From positions 1,044 through 36,400 of the forward strand of contig LFTF01000037.1 in assembly GCA_001512945.1 (NCBI GenBank): a DNA stretch of 35,357 nucleotides, in the 5' to 3' direction. How positions within the stretch are numbered: position 1 is the stretch's first letter; every line of letters begins with the position of its first letter. A program made the translations under genes and the position numbers. Under the pieces are notes generated by a model that had not been told where the DNA came from, searched no databases, and saw only the letters and a list, made by a program, of their open reading frames with translations. The DNA comes from Clostridiales bacterium DTU023. Its GTDB lineage: Bacteria; Bacillota; Clostridia; Saccharofermentanales; DTU023. This document shows positions 9,689 through 18,647 of the stretch, in pieces.

Positions 9689-12214
9689 ATGCAAAAACAC
9701 AAATATGAAATGCAGCTTACGGGCAGACCGTTAACGCTGGAAGTAGGCGAACTGGGTCAGTTCGCGAACGGATCGGTATTAGTCCGATTTGGAGATACAG
9801 TTGTCCTGACAACGGTAACAGCTTCAAACGAACCAAGGGAGGGGATAGACTATTTCCCTCTTTCCGTCGATTATGAAGAAAAAATGTATAGCGTAGGTAG
9901 AATCCCAGGTGGATTTCTCAAGCGCGAAGGTCGTCCCACTGAATACGCTGTCCTGACAGCGCGTTCGATTGACCGGACGATCCGACCACTATTCCCGGAT
10001 GATCTCCGAAACGATGTAGTGGTCAATAACTTGATCCTTTCTGTTGATCATGACAATTCGCCTCAGGTTGCCGCGTTAATCGGCACCTCGGCGGCTCTTT
10101 CGATCTCGGATATTCCGTGGAACGGTCCGGTCGTTGGCGTTCAGGTTGGTATCGTCGATGGTGACATCGTCCTTAATCCCAATCTCGAGCAGTCACAAAA
10201 GTCGGATCTCGATCTCTTCCTTTCTGGCACAATTGACAAGATCAATATGATCGAAGCTGGTGCCAATGAAGTCAGTGAAGAACTGATGATGGAAGCGATT
10301 GAAGAGGGACACAAGGTCATCGCCGAGTTGTGTGAGTTGATCAACCGTATGAGAAGCGAGATAGGCAAAGAATACTTTGAGTATGAGTCGCAAAGCGTAC
10401 CGGAAGAACTCTTGCGCAGTGTGTGTGACGAATATCGTGAGCGCATGCGTGAAGCAGTTCTTTCAGTCGACAAAAGGGTACGTGACTGTGCTGTATCGGC
10501 TTTGAGTAAAGATATACGCACGTTTATAGAGACGGAATTCGAAGACAGTGTCAGCTACACGGCTACAGTGATCGATGAATTGCAAAAGCGTGTTGTGCGC
10601 GATTATCTTCTCAATGAAGAGAGGCGAGTCGACGGGCGTGACCTCAACGAGATCCGACCACTGACAGCCAAAATCGATCTACTGCCTCGAGTCCATGGTT
10701 CCTCACTATTTTCACGCGGGCAGACACAGGTAATGACGATTTGCACCTTAGGTACAGTTGGTGATGCACAGCGTCTCGACAGTATTGAATCTCAAGAAAG
10801 CAAACGTTATATGCACCAATATAACTTCCCGGCTTACAGCGTCGGTGAAGCTCGTCCGAACCGTGGAGCCGGTCGTCGCGAAATTGGGCACGGCGCTCTG
10901 GCGGAACGCGCCCTTCTCCCGGTCCTGCCGGGGATTGACGAGTTCCCCTATGCAATTCGTTGCGTTTCCGAAGTAATCATGTCGAATGGATCTACCTCAC
11001 AAGCATCTGTCTGCTCCAGTTCACTGGCGTTGATGGCCGCAGGTGTGCCAATCAGCAAACCGGTCGCTGGTATATCTTCAGGTCTTATGATTGATCCGGA
11101 AGATACAAGCCGCTATCTCGTGTTCATGGACATTCAGGGTATTGAAGACTTCTTTGGTGACATGGACTTTAAGGTTGCCGGCACTCGTGACGGAATTACG
11201 GCGATCCAGGTTGACATTAAGGTAGATGGTTTGACGCTTGACATCATTCGTGACGCTTTCGCTTTAACACGCGAAGGTAGACTCCAAATTCTTGATGATG
11301 TGATGGCGCCTTGTATCGCTGAGCCGCGCTCTGAGCTTTCGCCCTTTGCGCCTAAGATCGATCAAGTTGACATTCCATCCGATAAAATCCGTGAGGTCAT
11401 CGGAGCAGGCGGTAAAGTTATCCGTCGGATCGTCGAACTCTCTGGGGCGCAGATTGACGTCGAAGAAGACGGATCTGTCGGTCATGTTTATGTTTCGTCA
11501 ACTGATCCCGACGCAAGAAAGAAAGCAGTGGATATTATCCATGCGATCGTCTTTGATCCCGAACCCGGAACTTCCTTTGAAGGCACCGTTACGCGATTGA
11601 TGACATTTGGAGCTTTTGTTGAGATAGCTCCAGGTAAAGAAGGTTTAGTCCACATCTCGAAGATGGCATGGCATCGCGTTGGTAGCGTTGAAGATGTCGT
11701 GAAGGTTGGAGATGTGGTCAAGGTTCATGTATCAGAAATCGATGATCAAGGCCGCCTGAATCTGGCAATGCGCGATCCAGCGGATAAACCAGAAGGTTAT
11801 GTGGAAGAAAGCCGCGAGCGTTCGAGCGGACGGAGCGACAGACGCTCATCCGGATCGAGCGGTGGCAGGAGTTTCCGAAGCAATGACCGAGGCGGACGCG
11901 ATGGTGAGCGTTCTGATTCATACCGGGGACGCGAACGCCGTGATAGCACTCCGCGCTCCGACTCTTACCGAGGACGCGAACGCACTGAAAGTGCGCCGCG
12001 CTCTGATTCGAACCGTGGACGCGAACGCACTGAAAGTGCGCCGCGCTCCGACTCATACCGAAGACGCGAACGCACTAATGATGCACCGCGATCTGACTCG
12101 TATCGCGGACGCGAACGTACCGAAGGTGCGCAACGCGGCGAGCAAAGTGAACGTCGTGATAACGATGATCGCGGAGAACGTAAAGGCGAACCCAGAAACG
12201 AACGCCGTTTCTAA
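9689..12214 (+). CDS. pnp: Polyribonucleotide nucleotidyltransferase with an extended Arg/Ser/Gly-rich C-terminal tail
   Basis: Two RNase PH domains (VRFGDTVVLTTVTAS, SVGEARPNRGAGRREIGHGALAERAL), KH (IREVIGAGGKVIRRIVE), S1 ([40 protein letters not shown]), then about 130 aa of low-complexity tail. Confidence 0.97.
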   Translation: MQKHKYEMQLTGRPLTLEVGELGQFANGSVLVRFGDTVVLTTVTASNEPREGIDYFPLSVDYEEKMYSVGRIPGGFLKREGRPTEYAVLTARSIDRTIRPLFPDDLRNDVVVNNLILSVDHDNSPQVAALIGTSAALSISDIPWNGPVVGVQVGIVDGDIVLNPNLEQSQKSDLDLFLSGTIDKINMIEAGANEVSEELMMEAIEEGHKVIAELCELINRMRSEIGKEYFEYESQSVPEELLRSVCDEYRERMREAVLSVDKRVRDCAVSALSKDIRTFIETEFEDSVSYTATVIDELQKRVVRDYLLNEERRVDGRDLNEIRPLTAKIDLLPRVHGSSLFSRGQTQVMTICTLGTVGDAQRLDSIESQESKRYMHQYNFPAYSVGEARPNRGAGRREIGHGALAERALLPVLPGIDEFPYAIRCVSEVIMSNGSTSQASVCSSSLALMAAGVPISKPVAGISSGLMIDPEDTSRYLVFMDIQGIEDFFGDMDFKVAGTRDGITAIQVDIKVDGLTLDIIRDAFALTREGRLQILDDVMAPCIAEPRSELSPFAPKIDQVDIPSDKIREVIGAGGKVIRRIVELSGAQIDVEEDGSVGHVYVSSTDPDARKKAVDIIHAIVFDPEPGTSFEGTVTRLMTFGAFVEIAPGKEGLVHISKMAWHRVGSVEDVVKVGDVVKVHVSEIDDQGRLNLAMRDPADKPEGYVEESRERSSGRSDRRSSGSSGGRSFRSNDRGGRDGERSDSYRGRERRDSTPRSDSYRGRERTESAPRSDSNRGRERTESAPRSDSYRRRERTNDAPRSDSYRGRERTEGAQRGEQSERRDNDDRGERKGEPRNERRF
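11924..12148 (+). repeat. Five tandem 45-bp (15-aa) repeats in the PNPase tail
   Basis: RGRERRDSTPRSDSY / RGRERTESAPRSDSN / RGRERTESAPRSDSY / RRRERTNDAPRSDSY / RGRERTEGAQRGEQS in register at 45-nt spacing. Confidence 0.85.
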
Positions 12215-12224
12215 AGTAGTTTAA

Positions 12225-12254
12225 TGGACACGGCTTTCGCTTCGTTGTTATGTT
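12225..12254 (+). promoter_or_regulatory. Promoter of the S1/RG-rich gene, homologous to the tRNA-Trp promoter downstream
   Basis: TGGACA-18 nt-TATGTT, aligned with TTGACA-18 nt-TATGAT at 13183-13212 within a longer shared block (GACACGGCTTTCG). Confidence 0.6.
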
Positions 12255-12293
12255 GAATGCCATCTTGGTGTCACTGGAAAGTGTCGCCGAATC

Positions 12294-12330
12294 AGGAGAG
12301 TAACTCAATAGAAGATTACGGTCTCCAAAA
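12294..12330 (+). pseudogene. tRNA-Trp 5'-half remnant in the 5' UTR of the S1/RG-rich gene
   Basis: AGGAGAGTAACTCAATAGAAGATTACGGTCTCCAAAA versus AGGGGAGTGGCTCAATGGCAGAGCAACGGTCTCCAAAA (13251-13288); about 30 of 38 aligned columns identical, last 13 nt perfect. Confidence 0.8.
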
Positions 12331-12342
12331 AGGAAAAATGCA

Positions 12343-13116
12343 ATGGAAAATATGAATGAAAATACCTTTAATCCCCAACCAGGCGATGTCTACGACGGCA
12401 CCGTCAAAAGAATAATGACTTATGGGGCCTTCGTTGAAGTAGCCCCGGGTAAAGAAGGTCTGGTACACATCTCGAAGATGGCATGGCATCGTATTGGCAG
12501 TGTCGAAGATGTCGTCAAAGAAGGCGATGTCGTCAAGGTTTATCTCGAAGGTATCGATGATCTTGGTCGTCTAAATCTGGCAATCCGCAATCCAGCAGAC
12601 AAACCAGAAGATTATGTTGAAGAACGTCGCGAGCGCTCAAGCGGAAGGGGCGACAGGCGTCAATCCGGATCGGGCGGTGGAAGAGATTTCCGCAGCGATG
12701 ATCGGGGCCGACGCGGTGGGCGCTCTGATTTATCAGGATTTAAGGCAGAACCTGGTACAGCGTTTGACGGAACCGTCAAACGATTGATGACATTCGGAGC
12801 CTTTGTTGAGGTTGAGCCGGGCGTAGAAGGCCTGGTCCATATCTCTAAGATGGCTTGGCACCGCGTTGGCAGCGTCGAAGATGTTGTCCAAGTCGGTGAT
12901 GTTGTCAAGGTTTACGTCACAGAGATCGATGACCTAGGTCGTCTCAATCTGTCGATGCGCAATCCTGCTGATAAGCCTGAAGGTTTTGTTGAAGAAAGCC
13001 GTGGACGTTCGGGTGAGAGACGCTCATCTGGTGGTTCAGGCGGCGGCAGAAACTTCCGCAACGACGACCGTGGCGGACGCGGTGGCTCATACGGCGGAGG
13101 ACGCGATCGCCGGTAA
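12343..13116 (+). CDS. Two-S1-domain RNA-binding protein with RG-rich linkers, paralogous to the PNPase C-terminus
   Basis: Two copies of (D)GTVKR(I/L)MT(Y/F)[28 protein letters not shown], each followed by RSSG/RGG-rich sequence; SD AAGGA 8 nt upstream of ATG. Confidence 0.9.
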   Translation: MENMNENTFNPQPGDVYDGTVKRIMTYGAFVEVAPGKEGLVHISKMAWHRIGSVEDVVKEGDVVKVYLEGIDDLGRLNLAIRNPADKPEDYVEERRERSSGRGDRRQSGSGGGRDFRSDDRGRRGGRSDLSGFKAEPGTAFDGTVKRLMTFGAFVEVEPGVEGLVHISKMAWHRVGSVEDVVQVGDVVKVYVTEIDDLGRLNLSMRNPADKPEGFVEESRGRSGERRSSGGSGGGRNFRNDDRGGRGGSYGGGRDRR

Positions 13117-13182
13117 TGGCGCGCTCTGACGCATAAAGCAATGGTGATTGTGCAAACGAACACTGTTGCTAAAATGCTTTGA

Positions 13183-13212
13183 TTGACACGGCTTTCGTAT
13201 CTTTGATATGAT
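13183..13212 (+). promoter_or_regulatory. tRNA-Trp promoter
   Basis: TTGACA (13183-13188), 18-nt spacer, TATGAT (13207-13212). Confidence 0.8.
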
Positions 13213-13222
13213 GAACGCCGTC

Positions 13223-13246
13223 CGGTGGCGCTGAAAAGCGCCACCG
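13223..13246 (+). other. Hairpin in the 5' leader of the tRNA-Trp precursor
   Basis: CGGTGGCGCT-GAAA-AGCGCCACCG perfect 10-bp stem, four nt before the tRNA 5' end. Confidence 0.8.
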
Positions 13247-13250
13247 AAAT

Positions 13251-13325
13251 AGGGGAGTGGCTCAATGGCAGAGCAACGGTCTCCAAAACCGTAGGTTGCA
13301 GGTTCGAGTCCTGTCTCCCCTGCCA
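13251..13325 (+). tRNA. tRNA-Trp (anticodon CCA), 3' CCA encoded
   Basis: Full cloverleaf: AGGGGAG/CTCCCCT acceptor, GCTC/GAGC D stem, ACGGT-CTCCAAA-ACCGT anticodon arm, GCAGG-TTCGAGT-CCTGT T arm, G-CCA. Confidence 0.95.
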
Positions 13326-13332
13326 AAGGGAG

Positions 13333-13359
13333 CCCCAGCGTATATATGGCTGGGGTTTC
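13333..13359 (+). terminator. Stem-loop between tRNA-Trp and tRNA-Pro
   Basis: CCCCAGC / GCTGGGG 7-bp stem followed by TTTCT. Confidence 0.45.
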
Positions 13360-13368
13360 TAAAAAATT

Positions 13369-13445
13369 CGGGGTGTAGCTCAGGTGGCTAGAGTGCTTGC
13401 TTGGGGTGCAAGAGGTCGCAAGTTCAAGTCTTGTCACTCCGACCA
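13369..13445 (+). tRNA. tRNA-Pro (anticodon GGG), 3' CCA encoded
   Basis: CGGGGTG/CACTCCG acceptor, CTTGC-TTGGGGT-GCAAG anticodon arm, TTCAAGT T loop, A-CCA. Confidence 0.93.
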
Positions 13446-13453
13446 ATGTGAAG

Positions 13454-13484
13454 GCTCTGAGATAGTGATATCTCAGGGCTTTTT
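13454..13484 (+). terminator. Intrinsic terminator after tRNA-Pro
   Basis: GCTCTGAGATA-GTGA-TATCTCAGGGC stem (one G-U) followed by TTTTT. Confidence 0.85.
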
Positions 13485-13578
13485 CATTTTACGGCGCTAC
13501 AAGTCTATTGCCGCTATGCCTGCGGTTGTAACAGATTATTTCATCGTATTGTTTGGTGTGCTCATGTATAATAAACGT

Positions 13579-14046
13579 ATGATTGATAACAACAATGAAA
13601 ATCAACCGCTAACCGATGTCATTATCTACACGGATGGAGCTTGTTCAGGCAATCCGGGACCCGGCGGATGGGCGGCGATTATCAGTGTAAAAGACATTGA
13701 AAAAGAGATCTCCGGATTTAATCCTGACACGACCAATAACCGTATGGAAATGTCCGCGGCGCTTTTTGCATTGCAGACATTGAACCGTTCATGCCGAGTT
13801 GACCTATACAGTGACAGCGCATACCTTGTCTCTGCCTTCAATGAGAAGTGGCTTGAGAACTGGCAGAAACGTGGATGGAAAAATGCCGCAAAAATGCCTG
13901 TCGCTAACAAAGATTTGTGGGTTGCTCTCCTGGAAGAGCATGGTCGCCACGATATCACGTGGCATAAAGTCAAAGGTCATTCAGACAATGAATACAACAA
14001 CCGTTGTGATAAAATGGCCGTCAATGAAATTCTCAAGAATACATAA
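13579..14046 (+). CDS. rnhA: Ribonuclease HI
   Basis: IIYTDGACSGNPGPGGWAAII, NNRMEMSAAL, LYSDSAYLV, WHKVKGHSDNEYNNRCD. The ORF track start at 13384 lies inside tRNA-Pro, so the start is moved to ATG 13579 (or 13564). Confidence 0.93.
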   Translation: MIDNNNENQPLTDVIIYTDGACSGNPGPGGWAAIISVKDIEKEISGFNPDTTNNRMEMSAALFALQTLNRSCRVDLYSDSAYLVSAFNEKWLENWQKRGWKNAAKMPVANKDLWVALLEEHGRHDITWHKVKGHSDNEYNNRCDKMAVNEILKNT

Positions 14047-14089
14047 CACCGATAATTAACAAGTTTAAACGATTAGTAGGACGGGAAAT

Positions 14090-14752
14090 ATGAGTCAAAG
14101 ATCAGAAGGCAGGCAGGACAAGCCACAATCGAAGATTCCTGACCAGACACCTTCTGTTCGTTCGTTTGAAATCAAACGCGCGGACAGTAAAGAGCTGGTG
14201 GGAGAGGATTATTTTCAGGAGAAAATCCTTCATGTAGATCCAAGGTTTATCGGACGGATATTTTCGGTCGAAGTTCAGAAAGTCCGCTTGCCTGACGGAC
14301 GAGAGACGACACGTGAGATTGTTCGCCATCCTGGTGGGGCCTGCGTGGTTGCGCTTGATGCAGATGATACCGTCTATCTTGTCCACCAGTACCGTGTTGG
14401 AACGGGAGGTCCGTTGCGCGAAGTCCCGGCCGGCAAACTGGAACCACCGGAAGACGCGTTGAGTTGTGCCCGCAGAGAGCTGGCTGAGGAGACAGGGATT
14501 GTAGCTGATCGCTGGGACTTATTAACTCGTTTTAATCCTTCCCCTGGTTATACGGATGAGATCATAAGTATTTACCTTGCACGAGGATTATCTCAAGGAT
14601 ATGCGCAACCTGATGAAGGGGAGTTCATTTCCTGTGAACGTATTTTATTGTACGATGCACTTGAAGAAGTGAGACAAGGCACGCTCACAGATGGTAAGAC
14701 ATGTCTCGGCATCTTGCTGACGGCCGACCTGATCGGCTATACACGGTTATAG
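14090..14752 (+). CDS. NUDIX hydrolase (ADP-ribose pyrophosphatase-like)
   Basis: Nudix box GKLEPPEDALSCARRELAEETGIVAD; GGACVVALDADDTVYLVHQYR. Confidence 0.9.
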   Translation: MSQRSEGRQDKPQSKIPDQTPSVRSFEIKRADSKELVGEDYFQEKILHVDPRFIGRIFSVEVQKVRLPDGRETTREIVRHPGGACVVALDADDTVYLVHQYRVGTGGPLREVPAGKLEPPEDALSCARRELAEETGIVADRWDLLTRFNPSPGYTDEIISIYLARGLSQGYAQPDEGEFISCERILLYDALEEVRQGTLTDGKTCLGILLTADLIGYTRL

Positions 14753-14758
14753 TGTCGT

Positions 14759-17395
14759 ATGTCTGCTATTGAAAATAAATCGAACGGTAAACCGATGAAT
14801 CGCCAGCAACGCGATCTTCTTGGAACGTTATTCCTTGCCCTCGGCTTATTGTTGGCATTTGCTCTCTATGCACCTGTAACGTGGACAGGGTGGCTGGGCC
14901 GTAACCTCTCTACTGTTAGCACTGGGTTATTCGGATCACTTGCCTATGTCATGCCGGTTGCGTTACTTGCATTCTCATTAATGTTTTTTATTCGAAGAGA
15001 GATTCCCGTTTTGTCGAAAAAAATTGGTGCTCTGTTTTTACTTTACTTGATCGCAGATTCATTGCTTTCGTTATTTACCTTGCCTTATAAAACAATGCTT
15101 GAAGTCATGACACCGATTCCCGAAAAAGGTTGGGCCGGTTTTCATATTATTCGGGAACTGTGGCGGTTTGGCCGTTTTCCCGAGATGATCGGTTCTGGCA
15201 ACAAACTGAGTGGGGGATTGGCCGGCGGTATTATCGCACATCCACTTGAACGCGTGGCAGGTCTTACGGGAGCGCTTATACTTCTTTTCGCTGTTCTTCT
15301 AACCGTTCTTGTGTTTGCGTTTGATCTTTCACCTTCCAGGATACTGAAGCGCGCGGAGCACCTTGTCGCGGATCCGCTGGAGCCGGACAAGGAAGACGAT
15401 CATACCGAGATGATCGAGAATGAACCCCCGGGTATATTTTCACGTATATTTGGGAAAAAGCAAAAGTATCCAGACGAAATTTCTGTCGGAGAATCGGACA
15501 GTTCAGTCGAATTGCCAGGTGAGTCCGCACCCGATGTCACAGGAATAGGTCCTTTGGGCTGGGACTCTTTATACACAAACAAGATGAATGGAGCTTCGGA
15601 ACACGATAGAGAGAACTCATCGTTTGCAAAACCGCCCCCGGGATACCGGCCGATAGAAAAAACCTCCGGAACCTGCAAACCATTGCAGGGCACACCGTAT
15701 CTATTTTCCCCACCAAGAGGTGGAATGACTGAAGATCATACAACACCAGAGTCACAAGACGGTTATTTGCCTTCGGGAGGATTACGGACTCCGGCAGTTG
15801 AGTTTGGGCTCACAGTTGACCGCGAGGATGATAATTTAAACAAGCCGGTAACAAAACAACGCAAACCGGTCAGAACATACAAACCTGAACAGATGAGCAT
15901 GCTGGCAAGATACCAGCCGCCGCCGCTTACTTTGCTAAAAGAAGATAGTGGCATGACGAAAACGCCACAGGAAATGCGAGAGATACGCGAGCTGGGCAGA
16001 AAACTTGAGGAAACTTTAGACAATTTTGGTATTGATGCGAAAATCGTAAATTATACGACAGGTCCTACCATTACACGATTTGAACTTTCTCCCGGCCCTG
16101 GTATCAAAGTCAGTCGGATCGTCAACCTTGCGGACGACATTGCACTTAGTTTAGCGGCGATGGGTGTGCGTATAGAGGCCCCTATACCCGGGAAAGCCGC
16201 GATCGGCATAGAGATACCAAATAGGAAAATGCGTCCTGTATTATTGCGCAGTCTTTTACAATCCAAAGAGTTCAAGCAGGAAAAAGGCCCTCTTGTCGCG
16301 GCACTTGGCCGGGATGTGGGCGGCGAAGCGATCCTGTGTGATTTGAGTAAAATGCCTCATCTGCTGATTGCCGGCGCTACCGGATCTGGGAAATCGGTTT
16401 GTATCAACTCAATTCTGATCAGTATTCTTTACCGGTCTTCACCAGAAGAAGTCCGTATGCTGATGATTGATCCCAAAATAGTTGAACTCAATGTTTACAA
16501 CGGAATTCCACATCTGTTGCAACCAGTTGTCACAAATCCAGAAAAAGCATATGGCGTGCTGAACTATGCGATCGCCGAGATGGAGAGGCGCTACCGTCTC
16601 TTCGCCGATAGGAGAGTACGCGACATTACCTCATACAACAACGCTGTCAGAAAATTGAAAAACCCAGATGAAAACGAAGGTCCGATCCCGAATATTTTGA
16701 TTGTGATTGACGAACTTGCGGATCTTATGGCAATTACGCAGCACCAGGTTGAAAATGCCATCTCACGACTAATGGCTAAGGCGCGTGCCGTCGGTATCCA
16801 TGTGATTATTGCCACACAGCGCCCATCAGTTGACGTCATCACGGGTGTCATCAAGGCTAATATACCTTCGCGCATTGCATTCGCTGTAGCTTCTCAAGTC
16901 GATTCACGCACAATCATTGATTCGGGTGGCGCAGAAAAACTTTTAGGTAGAGGAGATATGCTCTATTATCCGCTCGGCTCTATCAAAGCGATCCGCGGAC
17001 AAGGTTCTTTCGTGACCAACAGCGAGGTTGAGCGTGTTTTATCGTTTATTAAGAGTTATTACCCTGAAAATTACGATGACAAAGTAGCGGCTGCAATCGA
17101 GAATCCAGATGGAGATGACAAGGCAGGCGCTCGTGTTGAAAGCGGAGAAGACGAACTTCTGATGGAAGCGCTCCGCGTGATCATCGAATCAGAATACGCC
17201 GCTGTTTCGCTGTTACAACGCAAGCTATCGGTTGGTTATCCGAGAGCTGCGCGCATTGTAGACCGCTTGAGTGAGCTCGGATATGTCGGCCCCTTTGAAG
17301 GTAGCAAGCCACGCAAAGTACTTATCACACCCGATCAATACGAACGCCTTTGCTCAGACGGCGATGGCGAGGGGAGCGATGACAGCTTTGCGTGA
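14759..17395 (+). CDS. ftsK: DNA translocase FtsK/SpoIIIE
   Basis: N-terminal TM segments, PG/charged linker, Walker [14 protein letters not shown], Walker [14 protein letters not shown]-terminal winged-helix (gamma) domain. Confidence 0.94.
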   Translation: MSAIENKSNGKPMNRQQRDLLGTLFLALGLLLAFALYAPVTWTGWLGRNLSTVSTGLFGSLAYVMPVALLAFSLMFFIRREIPVLSKKIGALFLLYLIADSLLSLFTLPYKTMLEVMTPIPEKGWAGFHIIRELWRFGRFPEMIGSGNKLSGGLAGGIIAHPLERVAGLTGALILLFAVLLTVLVFAFDLSPSRILKRAEHLVADPLEPDKEDDHTEMIENEPPGIFSRIFGKKQKYPDEISVGESDSSVELPGESAPDVTGIGPLGWDSLYTNKMNGASEHDRENSSFAKPPPGYRPIEKTSGTCKPLQGTPYLFSPPRGGMTEDHTTPESQDGYLPSGGLRTPAVEFGLTVDREDDNLNKPVTKQRKPVRTYKPEQMSMLARYQPPPLTLLKEDSGMTKTPQEMREIRELGRKLEETLDNFGIDAKIVNYTTGPTITRFELSPGPGIKVSRIVNLADDIALSLAAMGVRIEAPIPGKAAIGIEIPNRKMRPVLLRSLLQSKEFKQEKGPLVAALGRDVGGEAILCDLSKMPHLLIAGATGSGKSVCINSILISILYRSSPEEVRMLMIDPKIVELNVYNGIPHLLQPVVTNPEKAYGVLNYAIAEMERRYRLFADRRVRDITSYNNAVRKLKNPDENEGPIPNILIVIDELADLMAITQHQVENAISRLMAKARAVGIHVIIATQRPSVDVITGVIKANIPSRIAFAVASQVDSRTIIDSGGAEKLLGRGDMLYYPLGSIKAIRGQGSFVTNSEVERVLSFIKSYYPENYDDKVAAAIENPDGDDKAGARVESGEDELLMEALRVIIESEYAAVSLLQRKLSVGYPRAARIVDRLSELGYVGPFEGSKPRKVLITPDQYERLCSDGDGEGSDDSFA

Positions 17396-18647
17396 TTCAT
17401 CTTATTATTTCAAAACAGCTGAAATCATTTCAGTTGGTACAGAACTATTGATTGGGCAGACTGTTGACACGAATGCCCATTTTCTATCGGGTCAACTCAC
17501 AGAGCTGGGGATTTCGACTTATCGCCATACGGTCGTCGGTGATAATGAATCACGTCTTGAAAAGGCAATAAGGCTGGCATTGGAAGACAATGATCTCGTC
17601 ATTACGACGGGAGGCCTGGGGCCAACCAGGGATGATTTGACGTCTGCAGTCGTCGCGCATATTGCCGGAGTTTCTCTTGTCAAGGACACAGCGGTTGATG
17701 ATGAATTAAAAAGACGTTATTCTGACAAATCTCGTTTTGATTTTTCTTTTTATCCTACTATCCCGGAAGGCGCGACCGTTTTCATGAATGATAACGGGAC
17801 TGCTCCCGGTTCACTCATTATCTTTTTACAAAGCGACCAGCGGAAAGCCATCCTGATGTTGCCAGGTCCGCCTGATGAGATGAAACCGATGTTTCTCAAG
17901 TACGTCACACAGGCAATGGAACCGTTCTGCCGCTACCGGTTCATCCACAGGTATGTACGCCTCACAGGTATCGGTGAATCAAGTGCTGAACGGCTTGTTC
18001 GGGATCTCATCGATCAACAGGACGATGTCACGATCGCGCCATACGCGTCACCGGGTGAAGTTGTTATCCGTGTCTCTCAGCGACTAGATCTCAATAGCGA
18101 TGTTGACCTTACCGCTGCCGTCATCGAAATACTTTGCGACCGCTTGGGTGAGTATATCTTCGAGGTAGGTCCCAGGTCCCTCGAACAAGTGTTGTTCGAT
18201 TTGTTGGAACAAAAACAAGCTACCTGCGCCTTCGCCGAGTCTTGCACGGCGGGGTTGGCTTCTGCGATACTTGCTTCTGTACCAGGCGTTTCAGGCGTTT
18301 TTATTGGCAGCATTATTAGTTACAGTAATCAAATGAAACACAAATTACTCGGCGTATCTCAAGAGATTCTCACTGTTGAGGGATCCGTCAGCGAATCATG
18401 TGCGCGGGCAATGGCTGCAGGATGCCGTGAAAAAACAGGAGCAGATTTTGCTTTATCCTTTACCGGAATTGCCGGCCCGTCCGGTGGCAGTGACGACCAA
18501 CCAGTTGGTACTGTGTGGATCGCCTGTTCGGGAGATCAAAAAACAAAGGCGGTAGAATTTCATTTCAATGGGAACAGGGAGCGTATCAGGAAACTGGCCG
18601 TCTATGCGGGATTCAATCTTTTGAGAAGGAGTTTACTCGATCTATGA
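17379..18647 (+). CDS. cinA: CinA family (competence/damage-inducible; MoaB-like plus PncC-like domains)
   Basis: [66 protein letters not shown]. Start set to ATG 17379 after SD gagggg, overlapping the ftsK end. Confidence 0.93.
   Translation: MTALRDSSYYFKTAEIISVGTELLIGQTVDTNAHFLSGQLTELGISTYRHTVVGDNESRLEKAIRLALEDNDLVITTGGLGPTRDDLTSAVVAHIAGVSLVKDTAVDDELKRRYSDKSRFDFSFYPTIPEGATVFMNDNGTAPGSLIIFLQSDQRKAILMLPGPPDEMKPMFLKYVTQAMEPFCRYRFIHRYVRLTGIGESSAERLVRDLIDQQDDVTIAPYASPGEVVIRVSQRLDLNSDVDLTAAVIEILCDRLGEYIFEVGPRSLEQVLFDLLEQKQATCAFAESCTAGLASAILASVPGVSGVFIGSIISYSNQMKHKLLGVSQEILTVEGSVSESCARAMAAGCREKTGADFALSFTGIAGPSGGSDDQPVGTVWIACSGDQKTKAVEFHFNGNRERIRKLAVYAGFNLLRRSLLDL

Noticed and set aside
11924-12148. 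CRISPR-like array
   Set aside because: The repeats are contiguous in-frame coding units without spacers.
11799-12224. Alternate-frame 141-aa plus-strand ORF and the 11718-12056 minus-strand ORF in the pnp tail
   Set aside because: Repetitive frames are a by-product of the 45-bp repeats (period divisible by 3 keeps all frames open).
13384-13578. N-terminal part of the 13384-14046 ORF (MARVLAWGARGRKFKSCHSDQ...)
   Set aside because: It translates through tRNA-Pro and its terminator; RNase HI homology begins after ATG 13579.
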